Source: Desulfoprunum sp. (GTDB taxonomy: Bacteria; Desulfobacterota; Desulfobulbia; Desulfobulbales; Desulfocapsaceae). Taken from it: a DNA stretch of 11,756 nt. The stretch is taken from contig JAUYSF010000117.1 in assembly GCA_030696435.1 (NCBI GenBank), positions 1 to 11,756 of the forward strand. The letters run 5' to 3'. Shown here piece after piece: positions 1 to 6,821 of the stretch. A program made the translations under genes and the position numbers. The notes below the pieces were generated by a model that saw only the letters and a list, made by a program, of their open reading frames with translations, searched no databases and was not told the origin of the DNA. Positions within the stretch are counted from its first letter, which is position 1. Each line of letters opens with the position of its first letter.

Positions 1-441
1 CCTTTTGCTGTTCTTTGTAATCACTGTGACAACCCCTCCTGTGTTAAGGCTTGCCCAACAAAGGCGACTTTCGTGCAACCGGAAAACGGTATTGTCGCCA
101 TGGACTTTCACCGTTGTATCGGTTGCCGTTTCTGCATGGCAGCCTGCCCGTATGGGGCAAGAAGTTTTAACTGGCAGGATCCTCGTCCATTTATTGAGAG
201 TTACAAGCCTGAATTCCCGACTCGCATGCGCGGTGTTGTCGAGAAGTGCAATTTCTGTGGCGAGCGTCTGGCCCTCGGACTTGAACCTGCCTGCGTCGAG
301 GCCTCTAAGGGGGCTGGTGCAATGGTATTTGGCGATCTCAATGATCCGGAATCGGAGATCAGAAGAGTACTCGACAAGGAGTTTACTATTCAGCGAAATC
401 CTGCTGCCGGTACCAAACCGTCAGTCTATTACATAGTGTGA
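1..441 (+). CDS. dsrO: DsrO, periplasmic ferredoxin-like subunit of DsrMKJOP (C-terminal part)
   Basis: Open from the first base of the window, so the 5' end (Tat signal and first cluster motifs) is missing; 146 residues are visible and the family is usually about 250-270. Seen: a CxxCxxxxCxxxCP cluster (residues 6, 9, 14, 18), a classic CxxCxxCxxxCP cluster (39, 42, 45, 49), and a third set with CNFC (83, 86) and a later Cys at 98, the arrangement of a multi-[4Fe-4S] ferredoxin-like electron-transfer subunit. Known for the family: DsrO sits on the periplasmic face of DsrMKJOP, passing electrons between the DsrJ cytochrome and the DsrP membrane subunit. The next gene, 7 bases on, is a NrfD/PsrC-type membrane protein, which fits dsrO-dsrP order. 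Paralogous pairs (HybA/HybB, Hme, Qrc-like) have the same layout, so the dsr assignment rests on the overall match and not on an upstream dsrJ that I can see. Confidence 0.85.
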   Translation, partial: PFAVLCNHCDNPSCVKACPTKATFVQPENGIVAMDFHRCIGCRFCMAACPYGARSFNWQDPRPFIESYKPEFPTRMRGVVEKCNFCGERLALGLEPACVEASKGAGAMVFGDLNDPESEIRRVLDKEFTIQRNPAAGTKPSVYYIV

Positions 442-448
442 GGTTGTC

Positions 449-1624
449 ATGATTGAGAAAGTATTAAAAGGCAAATCAACATACTGGATATGGCTTGCCG
501 TACTTGGCACCTTCATTGCCATCGGTGCGGCCTGTTATGTGCGGCAGTACATGTTTGGTCTTGGTTTGACCGGCATGAGCCGGGATGTTTCCTGGGGGCT
601 GTACATTTCCCAGTTTACTTTTCTGGTCGGCGTGGCAGCGGGAGGATTGATGCTGGTCCTGCCCTACTATGTCCATGACTACAAGGCCTTCGGTAAGATC
701 ACTATACTTGGTGAATTCTTGGCGATTGCCGCCCTGATCATGTGTCTGATGTTCATCATGGCCGATCTCGGTCAGCCACTGCGGGGCTTAAATGTCATCT
801 TTTTTGCCACACCCCATTCCATGCTGTTCTGGGACATGTGTGTCCTCTGGGGCTACCTGCTCCTCAACTGCCTCTGCGGTTGGGTCATCCTGACTGCCGA
901 GCGTAAACAGGTACATCCGCCGAAGTGGATATATATCTTTGTCTATATCTCTATTCCCTTTGCCGTTTCCATTCATACCGTAACAGCCATGCTCTACTGC
1001 GGTCTTCCGGGGCGGCATTTCTGGCTGTCAGCCATTATCGCACCGAGATTCCTGGCCTCAGCCTTTGCGGCCGGACCATCTCTGATTGTCCTAGCCTGTC
1101 TTGTCATGCGTAAATTTGCAAATTTTGATGCAGGGAAGGAAGCAATCCAGAAGATGACCACCATCATCATGTATGCTGCGATTATTAACACCTTCTTTTT
1201 CCTCCTGGAATTTTTTGTCGGTTATTATTCAGGAATGCCGGGCCATATACACAGTCTGGAATATCTGTTTTTCGGCCTTGAGCATAACGGTCATGTTTAT
1301 AATAACCTAGTGCCGTTTATGTGGACTGCGACAACTTTCAGTTTTACAGGCCTTGGAATCCTGGCCTATATGAAGATTTCCAAGGTTTTCGATTACCGGC
1401 TCGTCGGTGTCGCTGCCGCACTAATTTTTATCTCTCTTTGGATTGACAAGGGGCTTGGGTTTGTATTTGCGGGTTTTGTGCCGAATCCAATGAATGAGAT
1501 AACCGAGTATATTCCGACGGCTAATGAGCTGGGAATTACCATCGGAATCTGGGCGACCGGGTTTTTTATCCTGACACTGCTCTATAAAATAGCGGTAGGC
1601 GTAGAGCACGAAGTAGAGAGCTAG
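449..1624 (+). CDS. dsrP: DsrP, NrfD/PsrC-family integral membrane subunit of DsrMKJOP
   Basis: 391 residues, the usual length for DsrP. About ten hydrophobic segments can be read, near residues 12-33, 51-75, 84-106, 117-148, 160-185, 201-222, 236-262, 285-308, 317-345 and 361-386, the pattern of the NrfD/PsrC superfamily. Family knowledge: DsrP exchanges electrons with the menaquinone pool and passes them by way of DsrO; the whole complex is linked to reduction of the DsrC trisulfide made during sulfite reduction. The ATG at 449 has a GAGGT Shine-Dalgarno overlapping the dsrO stop, so the two are translationally linked. The gene is last in the operon: a strong terminator follows 17 bases after the stop. 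A related HybB-type subunit of another respiratory complex is the main alternative. Confidence 0.87.
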   Translation: MIEKVLKGKSTYWIWLAVLGTFIAIGAACYVRQYMFGLGLTGMSRDVSWGLYISQFTFLVGVAAGGLMLVLPYYVHDYKAFGKITILGEFLAIAALIMCLMFIMADLGQPLRGLNVIFFATPHSMLFWDMCVLWGYLLLNCLCGWVILTAERKQVHPPKWIYIFVYISIPFAVSIHTVTAMLYCGLPGRHFWLSAIIAPRFLASAFAAGPSLIVLACLVMRKFANFDAGKEAIQKMTTIIMYAAIINTFFFLLEFFVGYYSGMPGHIHSLEYLFFGLEHNGHVYNNLVPFMWTATTFSFTGLGILAYMKISKVFDYRLVGVAAALIFISLWIDKGLGFVFAGFVPNPMNEITEYIPTANELGITIGIWATGFFILTLLYKIAVGVEHEVES

Positions 1625-1641
1625 TCTTTCTTTTTATACAG

Positions 1642-1675
1642 AAAAAGCCCCCGATTTTTCGGGGGCTTTTTTTTT
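1642..1675 (+). terminator. Rho-independent terminator of the dsr operon
   Basis: A perfect 9-bp GC-rich stem, AGCCCCCGA (1646-1654) and TCGGGGGCT (1659-1667), with a TTTT loop, extended by an A-run before and nine T after (1667-1675). This is a textbook intrinsic terminator 17 bases past the dsrP stop. The A-run upstream would also give some U-tract on the opposite strand, but no minus-strand gene ends here. Confidence 0.95.
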
Positions 1676-1742
1676 GTGCTGGACTGAGCTATACTTTTCG
1701 GACATCGGCTTTAAAAGGGATTAATCTCTCTGAGAGTTATTT

Positions 1743-2402
1743 GTGAATCAAAAAAGAGTCCTTATAATCTTCTACTCTTTCAGCAGTCAGACTCGGAATC
1801 TTCTCAATGGTCTGACCAAAGGTCTTGAGGAGGGTGGGGTTGTTGTCCAATGTGAGCAGCTAAAACCGTTTATCCCGCCCCATTTTCCTGTTGGCTCTTA
1901 CTGGGGTGCTTTGGAGATGATGCTCTCTGCTTTTTTTAAGAGACGCATCGCCATAGAACCTCCTGACAGCCGATGGTATGTCGCTTGGGATCTGGTAATC
2001 TGTGCCGGACCGACATGGTCCTACCATCCCAGTGGACCCATGCTCTCATTTCTGGATACATATGCCGTAGAAATGCTCAAAGGACAGTATGTGCTACCCT
2101 TTATATCCTGCCGGAGCTATTGGCGATTGCACCATTGGGAATTGAAAAGGGCCTTGCGAGACGCTGACATCAAATTTTTGAAACCCCAGGTATTTTTCCA
2201 TCCTTCACCCGGGGCCTGGTGTGCCCTGGGTGTGTTTCTGAAACTGGCTGGGAGAATACCGAATGTCTGGCGATCACTGCTCCAGAATTATTGCCCTCGG
2301 TATGGCCATAGTCCTCACCAGATTGAGGAGGCCAGAAGCCTTGGCCGGTCCCTGGCGGACAAACTTCGAGAGGGCAGGTTGCATGGAGAACAGTTGCTCT
2401 GA
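1743..2402 (+). CDS. Flavodoxin-fold protein (putative FMN-binding oxidoreductase)
   Basis: 219 residues. The N-terminus is a beta strand (RVLIIFYS, 5-12) followed by a Ser/Thr-rich loop SFSSQTRN (12-19) and a helix, the phosphate-binding layout of flavodoxin-like FMN proteins. A second strand, LVICAGPTW (84-92), followed by PSGPMLSFLD (96-105) matches the loop beside the flavin ring seen in NAD(P)H quinone reductase and flavodoxin families. The middle and C-terminal parts (Trp- and Pro-rich, about 120-190) are not diagnostic to me, and the electron partner is unknown. The start is GTG at 1743 with a GAGAG purine stretch a few bases upstream. It stands alone: a strong terminator lies upstream and a convergent gene downstream, so it should have its own promoter; a TATACT box at 1690-1695 lacks a good -35 partner. 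Function beyond the fold is not assigned. Confidence 0.7.
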   Translation: MNQKRVLIIFYSFSSQTRNLLNGLTKGLEEGGVVVQCEQLKPFIPPHFPVGSYWGALEMMLSAFFKRRIAIEPPDSRWYVAWDLVICAGPTWSYHPSGPMLSFLDTYAVEMLKGQYVLPFISCRSYWRLHHWELKRALRDADIKFLKPQVFFHPSPGAWCALGVFLKLAGRIPNVWRSLLQNYCPRYGHSPHQIEEARSLGRSLADKLREGRLHGEQLL

Positions 2403-2422
2403 ACAGAGCAATAGTCCATTTT

Positions 2423-2527
2423 CAAATCAAGATGAGAACGCGAAGGCAAGCGAGCAGCGACGAGACAGTACATACACGTACGGCGAGGAGCCGCACAGTG
2501 CAGCCGACAAAGTTAACGCTTGATTTG
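2423..2527. repeat. Candidate intergenic repeat element with 9-bp terminal inverted repeats
   Basis: The space between the convergent flavodoxin-fold gene and pilD is filled by a purine-rich block bounded by a perfect inverted repeat, CAAATCAAG (2423-2431) and CTTGATTTG (2519-2527). Inside are several short palindromes: GTAC/GTAC (2468-2471, 2478-2481), CGGC/GCCG with a 5-base loop (2481-2493) and GCAC-A-GTGC (2493-2501). Composition differs from the flanking genes, with repeated GCGA, GACGAG and GCGAGGAG motifs. The look is that of dispersed palindromic intergenic repeats found in many bacterial genomes; only one copy lies in this window, so repetitiveness is inference. It may also serve as a transcription stop between the two convergent genes. 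Confidence 0.45.
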
Positions 2528-2536
2528 GCATTGGAA

Positions 2537-3328
2537 TTAGAACAGGTTGCCAGCCAGATATAGTCGGTATATGGTTTGTATATCGTTCAAGAAAAACATA
2601 TACAGCAGGGCAGATACAGACAGAAACGGACCAAAAGGTATTCGTGTAGCACTGTCTTTTTTTTGGATTGCGATGGTTAGAATTCCGATGATTGAGCCTG
2701 AGATCGAGCTGGCAAAGATGACAAAAGGTAAAGATTGCCAACCGAGGAACGCACCGATCATGGCCAGCAATTTAATATCTCCTCCTCCCATACCATCTTG
2801 TTTTCTCAGGACATAGTAGAGCAGGGCAATGGCATAAAGTATTCCTCCTCCTGCAAGCAGGCCGATAAGGGAGTCCTGCCAGGAAGTAATCGAGTTGATG
2901 AAGGAGAAGGCGAAACCCAGCAGGATACCAGGCAGGCTTATTACATCCGGAATGATCTGATGGTAAAAATCGATGATGATAATTACCAGAAGAGCAGCAC
3001 TGAAGAGAAACAACCCTACTGCGGTGAGAGAAAGACCAAAGCGGAAAAAGACGGCTGAGGAAATCATAGCCATCAGGAGCTCCACTAGGGGATATTGGAA
3101 GGAAATGCGCGCCTCGCAATGGCTGCATCTACCGCGCAGAAAAAGATAGCTGAGAAGAGGAATGTTTTCATACCAGGAGAGCGGGTGCCGACATCGCGGA
3201 CAATGGGAAGCCGGGAAGACGATAGATGCTCCGGGTTCCGGCAGACGGAGGATGACGACATTAAGAAAACTACCGACGATTGCGCCAAAGAGGGCAGCAA
3301 CAGTCAGAACGAGGGGATCATATATCAT
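2537..3328 (-). CDS. pilD: Prepilin peptidase / N-methyltransferase (A24 family)
   Basis: 263 residues, typical of bifunctional type IV prepilin peptidases. The order of parts is right: an N-terminal membrane segment with the conserved GSFLNVVILRLP stretch (19-30), a cytoplasmic zinc-binding domain with two CxxC pairs (C43/C46 and C68/C71) enclosing the WYENIPLLSYL motif, then a run of membrane helices holding the aspartyl protease sites: D120 in the D(x7)D segment ending IPD, and D184 in GGGD (181-184). It cleaves leader peptides of type IV pilins and type II secretion pseudopilins at the inner membrane and methylates the new N-terminus. No pilin or secretion gene lies beside it, so it is an orphan here. 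The ATG at 3328 has no good Shine-Dalgarno, and lies only 12 bases from the divergently read pyrK start. Confidence 0.93.
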   Translation of the reverse strand: MIYDPLVLTVAALFGAIVGSFLNVVILRLPEPGASIVFPASHCPRCRHPLSWYENIPLLSYLFLRGRCSHCEARISFQYPLVELLMAMISSAVFFRFGLSLTAVGLFLFSAALLVIIIIDFYHQIIPDVISLPGILLGFAFSFINSITSWQDSLIGLLAGGGILYAIALLYYVLRKQDGMGGGDIKLLAMIGAFLGWQSLPFVIFASSISGSIIGILTIAIQKKDSATRIPFGPFLSVSALLYMFFLNDIQTIYRLYLAGNLF

Positions 3329-3340
3329 GGTAGGTGAAGA

Positions 3341-4195
3341 GTGCTTGCCGTGCGAATAAAGAGAGTTGAGGAAAGTTCATTAACAATCCACAGTGTATAC
3401 AGAACACTGTCTCAATACCAGGAAAAAGCTACAGTTGCACGGGTCGAACAGCTATCCATTGATAATATTCGTCTGACTCTGGATTGCCCGGATATTGCCA
3501 AAGGTGCAAGACCAGGCCAATTTGTCATGATCAGGACGGGTGTCGGCAAGGACCCACTTTTACGAAGGCCCTTTTCCATACATCAGACCACTTCACAGGG
3601 GCAGATTCAGATCTATTTCAAGGTAGTTGGTCGTGGAACCGAAATTCTTGCCCATGTCAAAAAAGGCGAGAACCTTTCGGTTTTCGGACCACTGGGAAGG
3701 GGATTTAGAATTGCTGAATCTGCACCGGCTTGTCTCGTAGGTGGTGGTCTTGGCATTGCGCCGATGCTTTTTCTGGCCAAAAAAATCAGCCAGATCAAGA
3801 AGGATTGCTCACAAGATCTGATCATCCTCGGCGGACGGACGCGCAGTGAAGTGGAGCCGCTTATGAAGGATTTTGAGCAGCTTGATATAAGAATTGCAAC
3901 TGCCACCGATGATGGCTCATATGGCCAGCGCGGCTTTGTCACCGATGTCTTCACGGGTCACAGTCTGCCAGTCGATTGTTCCGTTTACTGCTGTGGCCCG
4001 GAACCGATGATGGCCAAAATCAGTGCTCTATCTAAAGAAAGGCATTTTCCTTGCCAGGTTTCAGTTGAAAGCGTTATGGCCTGTGGCATGGGGGCCTGTC
4101 TGGGCTGCAGTAAGCCGACGAAATCCGGGGCCTACGCCCATGTCTGTCTTGACGGGCCAGTTTTTGATGCGGAGGATATGGTATGGAATTTATAA
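3341..4195 (+). CDS. pyrK: Dihydroorotate dehydrogenase B electron-transfer subunit
   Basis: 284 residues from the GTG at 3341. Seen: the FAD-binding LRRPFSI motif (74-80), a GGGLGIAPM nucleotide-binding loop in the NAD domain, the CCGPEPMM segment, and a C-terminal [2Fe-2S] site with C248, C253, C256 and C269 (spacing x4, x2, x12). This is the PyrK iron-sulfur flavoprotein that passes electrons from dihydroorotate, oxidised by PyrD, to NAD+. It overlaps the next gene, pyrD, by 13 bases, as expected for subunits of one complex. The start is uncertain: family members commonly begin close to the YQEKATV stretch (about residue 26), but no ATG is available in frame; GTG 3341 (AGGTG four bases upstream), GTG 3350 and CTG 3407 are the choices. 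Confidence 0.93.
   Translation: MLAVRIKRVEESSLTIHSVYRTLSQYQEKATVARVEQLSIDNIRLTLDCPDIAKGARPGQFVMIRTGVGKDPLLRRPFSIHQTTSQGQIQIYFKVVGRGTEILAHVKKGENLSVFGPLGRGFRIAESAPACLVGGGLGIAPMLFLAKKISQIKKDCSQDLIILGGRTRSEVEPLMKDFEQLDIRIATATDDGSYGQRGFVTDVFTGHSLPVDCSVYCCGPEPMMAKISALSKERHFPCQVSVESVMACGMGACLGCSKPTKSGAYAHVCLDGPVFDAEDMVWNL
3390..3410. promoter_or_regulatory. Perfect inverted repeat, possible operator near the pilD/pyrK divergent starts
   Basis: ACAGTGT (3390-3396), a 7-base spacer, then ACACTGT (3404-3410): a perfect dyad of 7-bp arms with 14-base centre spacing, the geometry of a site for a dimeric DNA-binding protein. It lies inside the N-terminal extension of pyrK, which is poorly matched to the family, and upstream of the divergent pilD. 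An RNA hairpin is an equal possibility. No regulator is identified. Confidence 0.3.
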
Positions 4196-5124
4196 AAGAG
4201 ACGAATCCCATCCCCGATCTACGAGTCAAGATAGGCTCACTGTCACTTGACAATCCGGTTATGACCGCCTCGGGCACATTTGGTTATGCCAGAGAATTCG
4301 AACGTCTGATGAACCTGCACCGTCTCGGGGCAATTATCGTCAAAGGGATTTCTCTGCACCCGCGACATGGTAATCCTCCTCCCCGCATAGTCGAAACCGC
4401 CTGTGGCATGCTCAACGCCATCGGTTTACAGAATGTCGGAGTGGAGCGCTTTATCAAAGATAAGATGGGCTTTCTTGGTAATCTCAACGTACCGATTATC
4501 GTCAATATCTTGGGTGACAGTCTTGATGAGTACCGGGAGATAACCGAGCGGCTCGGTGATTCGCCAGCGGTTGCGGCAATTGAAGTGAATATCTCCTGCC
4601 CGAATGTGAAAAAAGGCGGGGTGGCTTTTGGTACCGACCCGGCCATGGCTGCAGCAGTGACGCAGGCGGTCAAGGAAAAGTCACCTGTGCCGGTCATTGT
4701 CAAACTGTCCCCAAACGTTACGGATATCGCGGCAATTGCCCGAGCAGTCGAAGATGCCGGAGCCGATGCTGTCTCTCTTATCAATACCCTGATTGGCATG
4801 GCCATCAACCTGAAAACCAGAAGACCCGAACTGGCCAATGTCGTCGGTGGGCTTTCCGGACCGGCCATCAAGCCCGTGGCTCTGCGTATGGTGTATCAGG
4901 TTGCCCGGGCCGTAAATATCCCCGTTATTGGTATTGGTGGCATTGAAACGGCTGAGGACGCCCTCGAATTTATGCTGGCAGGCGCCACTGCCGTGCAGAT
5001 CGGCACCGCCAATTTTATCAACCCCCGGGCGAGCGAAGAGGTGGTTGAGGGCATAACAGAGTACGTATTGCAAGAAAATCTGCCCTCTGTCCGAGATCTG
5101 ATAGGAGCGCTTCGGGTTGATTGA
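4183..5124 (+). CDS. pyrD: Dihydroorotate dehydrogenase, class 1B catalytic subunit
   Basis: 313 residues, a TIM-barrel FMN enzyme that oxidises dihydroorotate to orotate in pyrimidine synthesis. Seen: TASGTFGY (28-35), the substrate-binding [12 protein letters not shown] stretch (77-88), NISCPN (136-141) with the catalytic Cys139 that marks class 1 (class 2 has Ser there), [15 protein letters not shown], and the C-terminal phosphate-binding IGIGGI and [12 protein letters not shown] segments. Class 1B members work with PyrK and use NAD+; pyrK immediately precedes and overlaps this gene, with the ATG at 4183 inside the last codons of pyrK. Length and all motifs are normal. Confidence 0.96.
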   Translation: MEFIKETNPIPDLRVKIGSLSLDNPVMTASGTFGYAREFERLMNLHRLGAIIVKGISLHPRHGNPPPRIVETACGMLNAIGLQNVGVERFIKDKMGFLGNLNVPIIVNILGDSLDEYREITERLGDSPAVAAIEVNISCPNVKKGGVAFGTDPAMAAAVTQAVKEKSPVPVIVKLSPNVTDIAAIARAVEDAGADAVSLINTLIGMAINLKTRRPELANVVGGLSGPAIKPVALRMVYQVARAVNIPVIGIGGIETAEDALEFMLAGATAVQIGTANFINPRASEEVVEGITEYVLQENLPSVRDLIGALRVD

Positions 5125-5158
5125 TGTGCCGGGGCAGTTGTTTGTCTGTTCCGGTACA
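5125..5158 (+). other. Long hairpin between pyrD and aroD
   Basis: Starting right at the pyrD stop, 5125-5137 can pair with 5146-5158 over 13 base pairs, three of them G-U, around an 8-base loop. No T-run follows directly, so it is not a standard intrinsic terminator. It could stabilise the pyrKD 3' end, attenuate read-through, or mark a processing point between the pyr and aro parts of the run. Confidence 0.5.
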
Positions 5159-5197
5159 CAAGCGCTGTGACGACAATTCCTTTTCCATAGAATAAAA

Positions 5198-5926
5198 ATG
5201 ATACATTCAATTGACCACAGGGTCTGCGTTGCGGTCGGCAGACCGGATATGAGGAGCGCAGTTAACGCGGCCAGAGAGATATCAACTCTTGCCGATGTGG
5301 TCGAAATCCGTCTTGATTGCATTGCAGATGCAGAGGTCAAACCATTTCTCGATACAGTCAGCGGTCCATTGCTGTTTACCAATAGACCAACCTGGGAAGG
5401 AGGCACTTTTGCCGGACCGGAGCAGGAGCGAATTGATCTGCTTCTTGACGCCGTTCGTGGCGGTGCCGCCTATATTGATCTGGAGCTGCAGGCGCCCTCT
5501 GAGTCTTTGCAGCGTTTGCGAGATGCGCTTGCGGGATCGAAGACCCTCCTCATCCTCTCGCATCATAATTTCGAACTCACCCCGTCTCGGGAAGAACTCG
5601 TCAAACGATTGTCTCTGATGCAGGAGAAGGGGGCACATGTCGGCAAAATTGTGACGATGGCCCATGATTATCACGATGTGTTGCGGGTCCTGCAACTGCA
5701 GGAAGAGGCCATGGCCAGAAATTTCCCCCTCATTGCCTTCTGTATGGGGCGCGCAGGGATCATAAGCCGGCTGGCCACCCTTGAACTGGGTGGATATATG
5801 ACCTACTGTGCCGTGGATGCTGAGGAGGCGACAGCGCCTGGGCAGATTGCCGTCGCTGATTTCAAGACGATCTATAGAATCCTCGAGGACCGCCCGGCCC
5901 GTCCTGCAGGCCTACTTGAAATTTGA
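5198..5926 (+). CDS. aroD: Type I 3-dehydroquinate dehydratase
   Basis: 242 residues. It dehydrates 3-dehydroquinate to 3-dehydroshikimate through a Schiff base. Visible active-site elements in order: EIRLD (E36, R38), SHHNF (catalytic His123), VGKIVTMA (Schiff-base Lys150), CMGRAGIISRLA (Arg191), and the APGQI loop near the C-terminus. These match the class I enzyme rather than the dodecameric type II (aroQ). ATG 5198 is the only reasonable start, since an in-frame stop lies at 5168-5170, yet there is no clear Shine-Dalgarno: the leader just before it is pyrimidine- then A-rich. Gap to pyrD is 73 bases with a hairpin; aroE follows almost without gap. It is a stand-alone protein, not the AroD-AroE fusion known from plants and some bacteria. 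Confidence 0.95.
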   Translation: MIHSIDHRVCVAVGRPDMRSAVNAAREISTLADVVEIRLDCIADAEVKPFLDTVSGPLLFTNRPTWEGGTFAGPEQERIDLLLDAVRGGAAYIDLELQAPSESLQRLRDALAGSKTLLILSHHNFELTPSREELVKRLSLMQEKGAHVGKIVTMAHDYHDVLRVLQLQEEAMARNFPLIAFCMGRAGIISRLATLELGGYMTYCAVDAEEATAPGQIAVADFKTIYRILEDRPARPAGLLEI

Positions 5927-5934
5927 GGAACGAG

Positions 5935-6774
5935 ATGATGCGGATAGATGGAAAGACAGCAGTATACGGCATCCTGGGTAATCCTGTCAGCCATTCGTTG
6001 AGTCCGGCCATGCACAATGCCGCCTTTGCCGCTCTTGGCGAGAACAGGATCTACCTACCGTTCCAGGCCGTGGATATTTCCTCTGCAGTCCAAGGGATAA
6101 GGGCCTTGAATATCAAGGGCGTCAGTGTGACGATCCCTCACAAGGAGATGGTGATTTCCCTTCTTGATGAGGTGGATTCGGTGGCCATGAAGATTGGTGC
6201 CGTCAATACCATCGAGGTCGTCCTGACTGACCAGGGCAACATTCTGCGGGGATCAAACAGCGACTGGGTGGGCGCCAATCGGGCCCTCTCCCAACACGTC
6301 GATCTTACTGGTCAGGTCGTGGTAATTCTGGGAGCGGGAGGTTCCGCCAGGGCCATTGCCTTTGGCCTACAGGAGGCCGGTTCCAGGGTGATCCTCTGCA
6401 GTAGAACTGAATCCCGCGGCAGAAAGTTGGCGACAGAACTTGGCTGCAACTGGCATCCTCTTGCCGAGATCGGCCAGCTTGCCGGAACAGTGCTGGTCAA
6501 TGCTACCTCTGTCGGCATGACACCCGATGAGAACGGCACCCTTGTCCGCCAGGAGCATCTGGCGAAATTCAAGGTCGTTATGGACATCGTCTATGCTCCA
6601 CTGGAAACGAGACTACTGCGAGAGGCCCGCCTCGCTGGTTGCCGAGTGGTGCAGGGCCTGGATATGCTTCTCTATCAGGGCGTTGCCCAGTTTGAACTCT
6701 GGACCGGTCTGCCGGCCCCGGTAGAGGTCATGCGTAAGGCCCTTTTGGCTGCGACCGGTAATATGGGGCGATGA
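5935..6774 (+). CDS. aroE: Shikimate dehydrogenase (NADP+)
   Basis: 279 residues from ATG 5935. It reduces 3-dehydroshikimate to shikimate. Seen: the shikimate-binding SHSLSP (19-24), SVTIPHKE with catalytic Lys70 (64-71), GAVNTI (88-93), NSD with Asp110 (the usual motif is NTD), the Rossmann loop GAGGSARA (133-140), a CSRT segment at the NADP ribose-phosphate site, NATSVGM, VYAPLETRLL and the GLDMLLYQGVAQFELWTG region at the C-terminus. Start choice: a TTG at 5923 would overlap the aroD stop, but GAGGA at 5925-5929 lies five bases before ATG 5935, which is better; ATG 5938 is a second possibility. The gap to aroD is 8 bases, so co-transcription is very likely. Confidence 0.95.
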   Translation: MMRIDGKTAVYGILGNPVSHSLSPAMHNAAFAALGENRIYLPFQAVDISSAVQGIRALNIKGVSVTIPHKEMVISLLDEVDSVAMKIGAVNTIEVVLTDQGNILRGSNSDWVGANRALSQHVDLTGQVVVILGAGGSARAIAFGLQEAGSRVILCSRTESRGRKLATELGCNWHPLAEIGQLAGTVLVNATSVGMTPDENGTLVRQEHLAKFKVVMDIVYAPLETRLLREARLAGCRVVQGLDMLLYQGVAQFELWTGLPAPVEVMRKALLAATGNMGR

Positions 6775-6821
6775 TTTTCTGAAAAACTGAAGTGTGCACA
6801 TAAACTCCTGAGTGATTGAAG

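Noticed and set aside
5..436. A 143-codon ORF overlapping dsrO in another frame
   Set aside because: The frame starting at base 1 carries the cysteine clusters of a ferredoxin; this ORF is its shadow.
1667..1695. A promoter for the flavodoxin-fold gene with TATACT at 1690-1695
   Set aside because: The only -35 at a good distance is the T-run of the preceding terminator; TTGTGC is only 10 bases away, too close.
2263..2523. An 86-codon plus-strand ORF covering the intergenic element
   Set aside because: It overlaps the end of the flavodoxin-fold gene in another frame, its protein has no family features, and the second half is the palindromic element.
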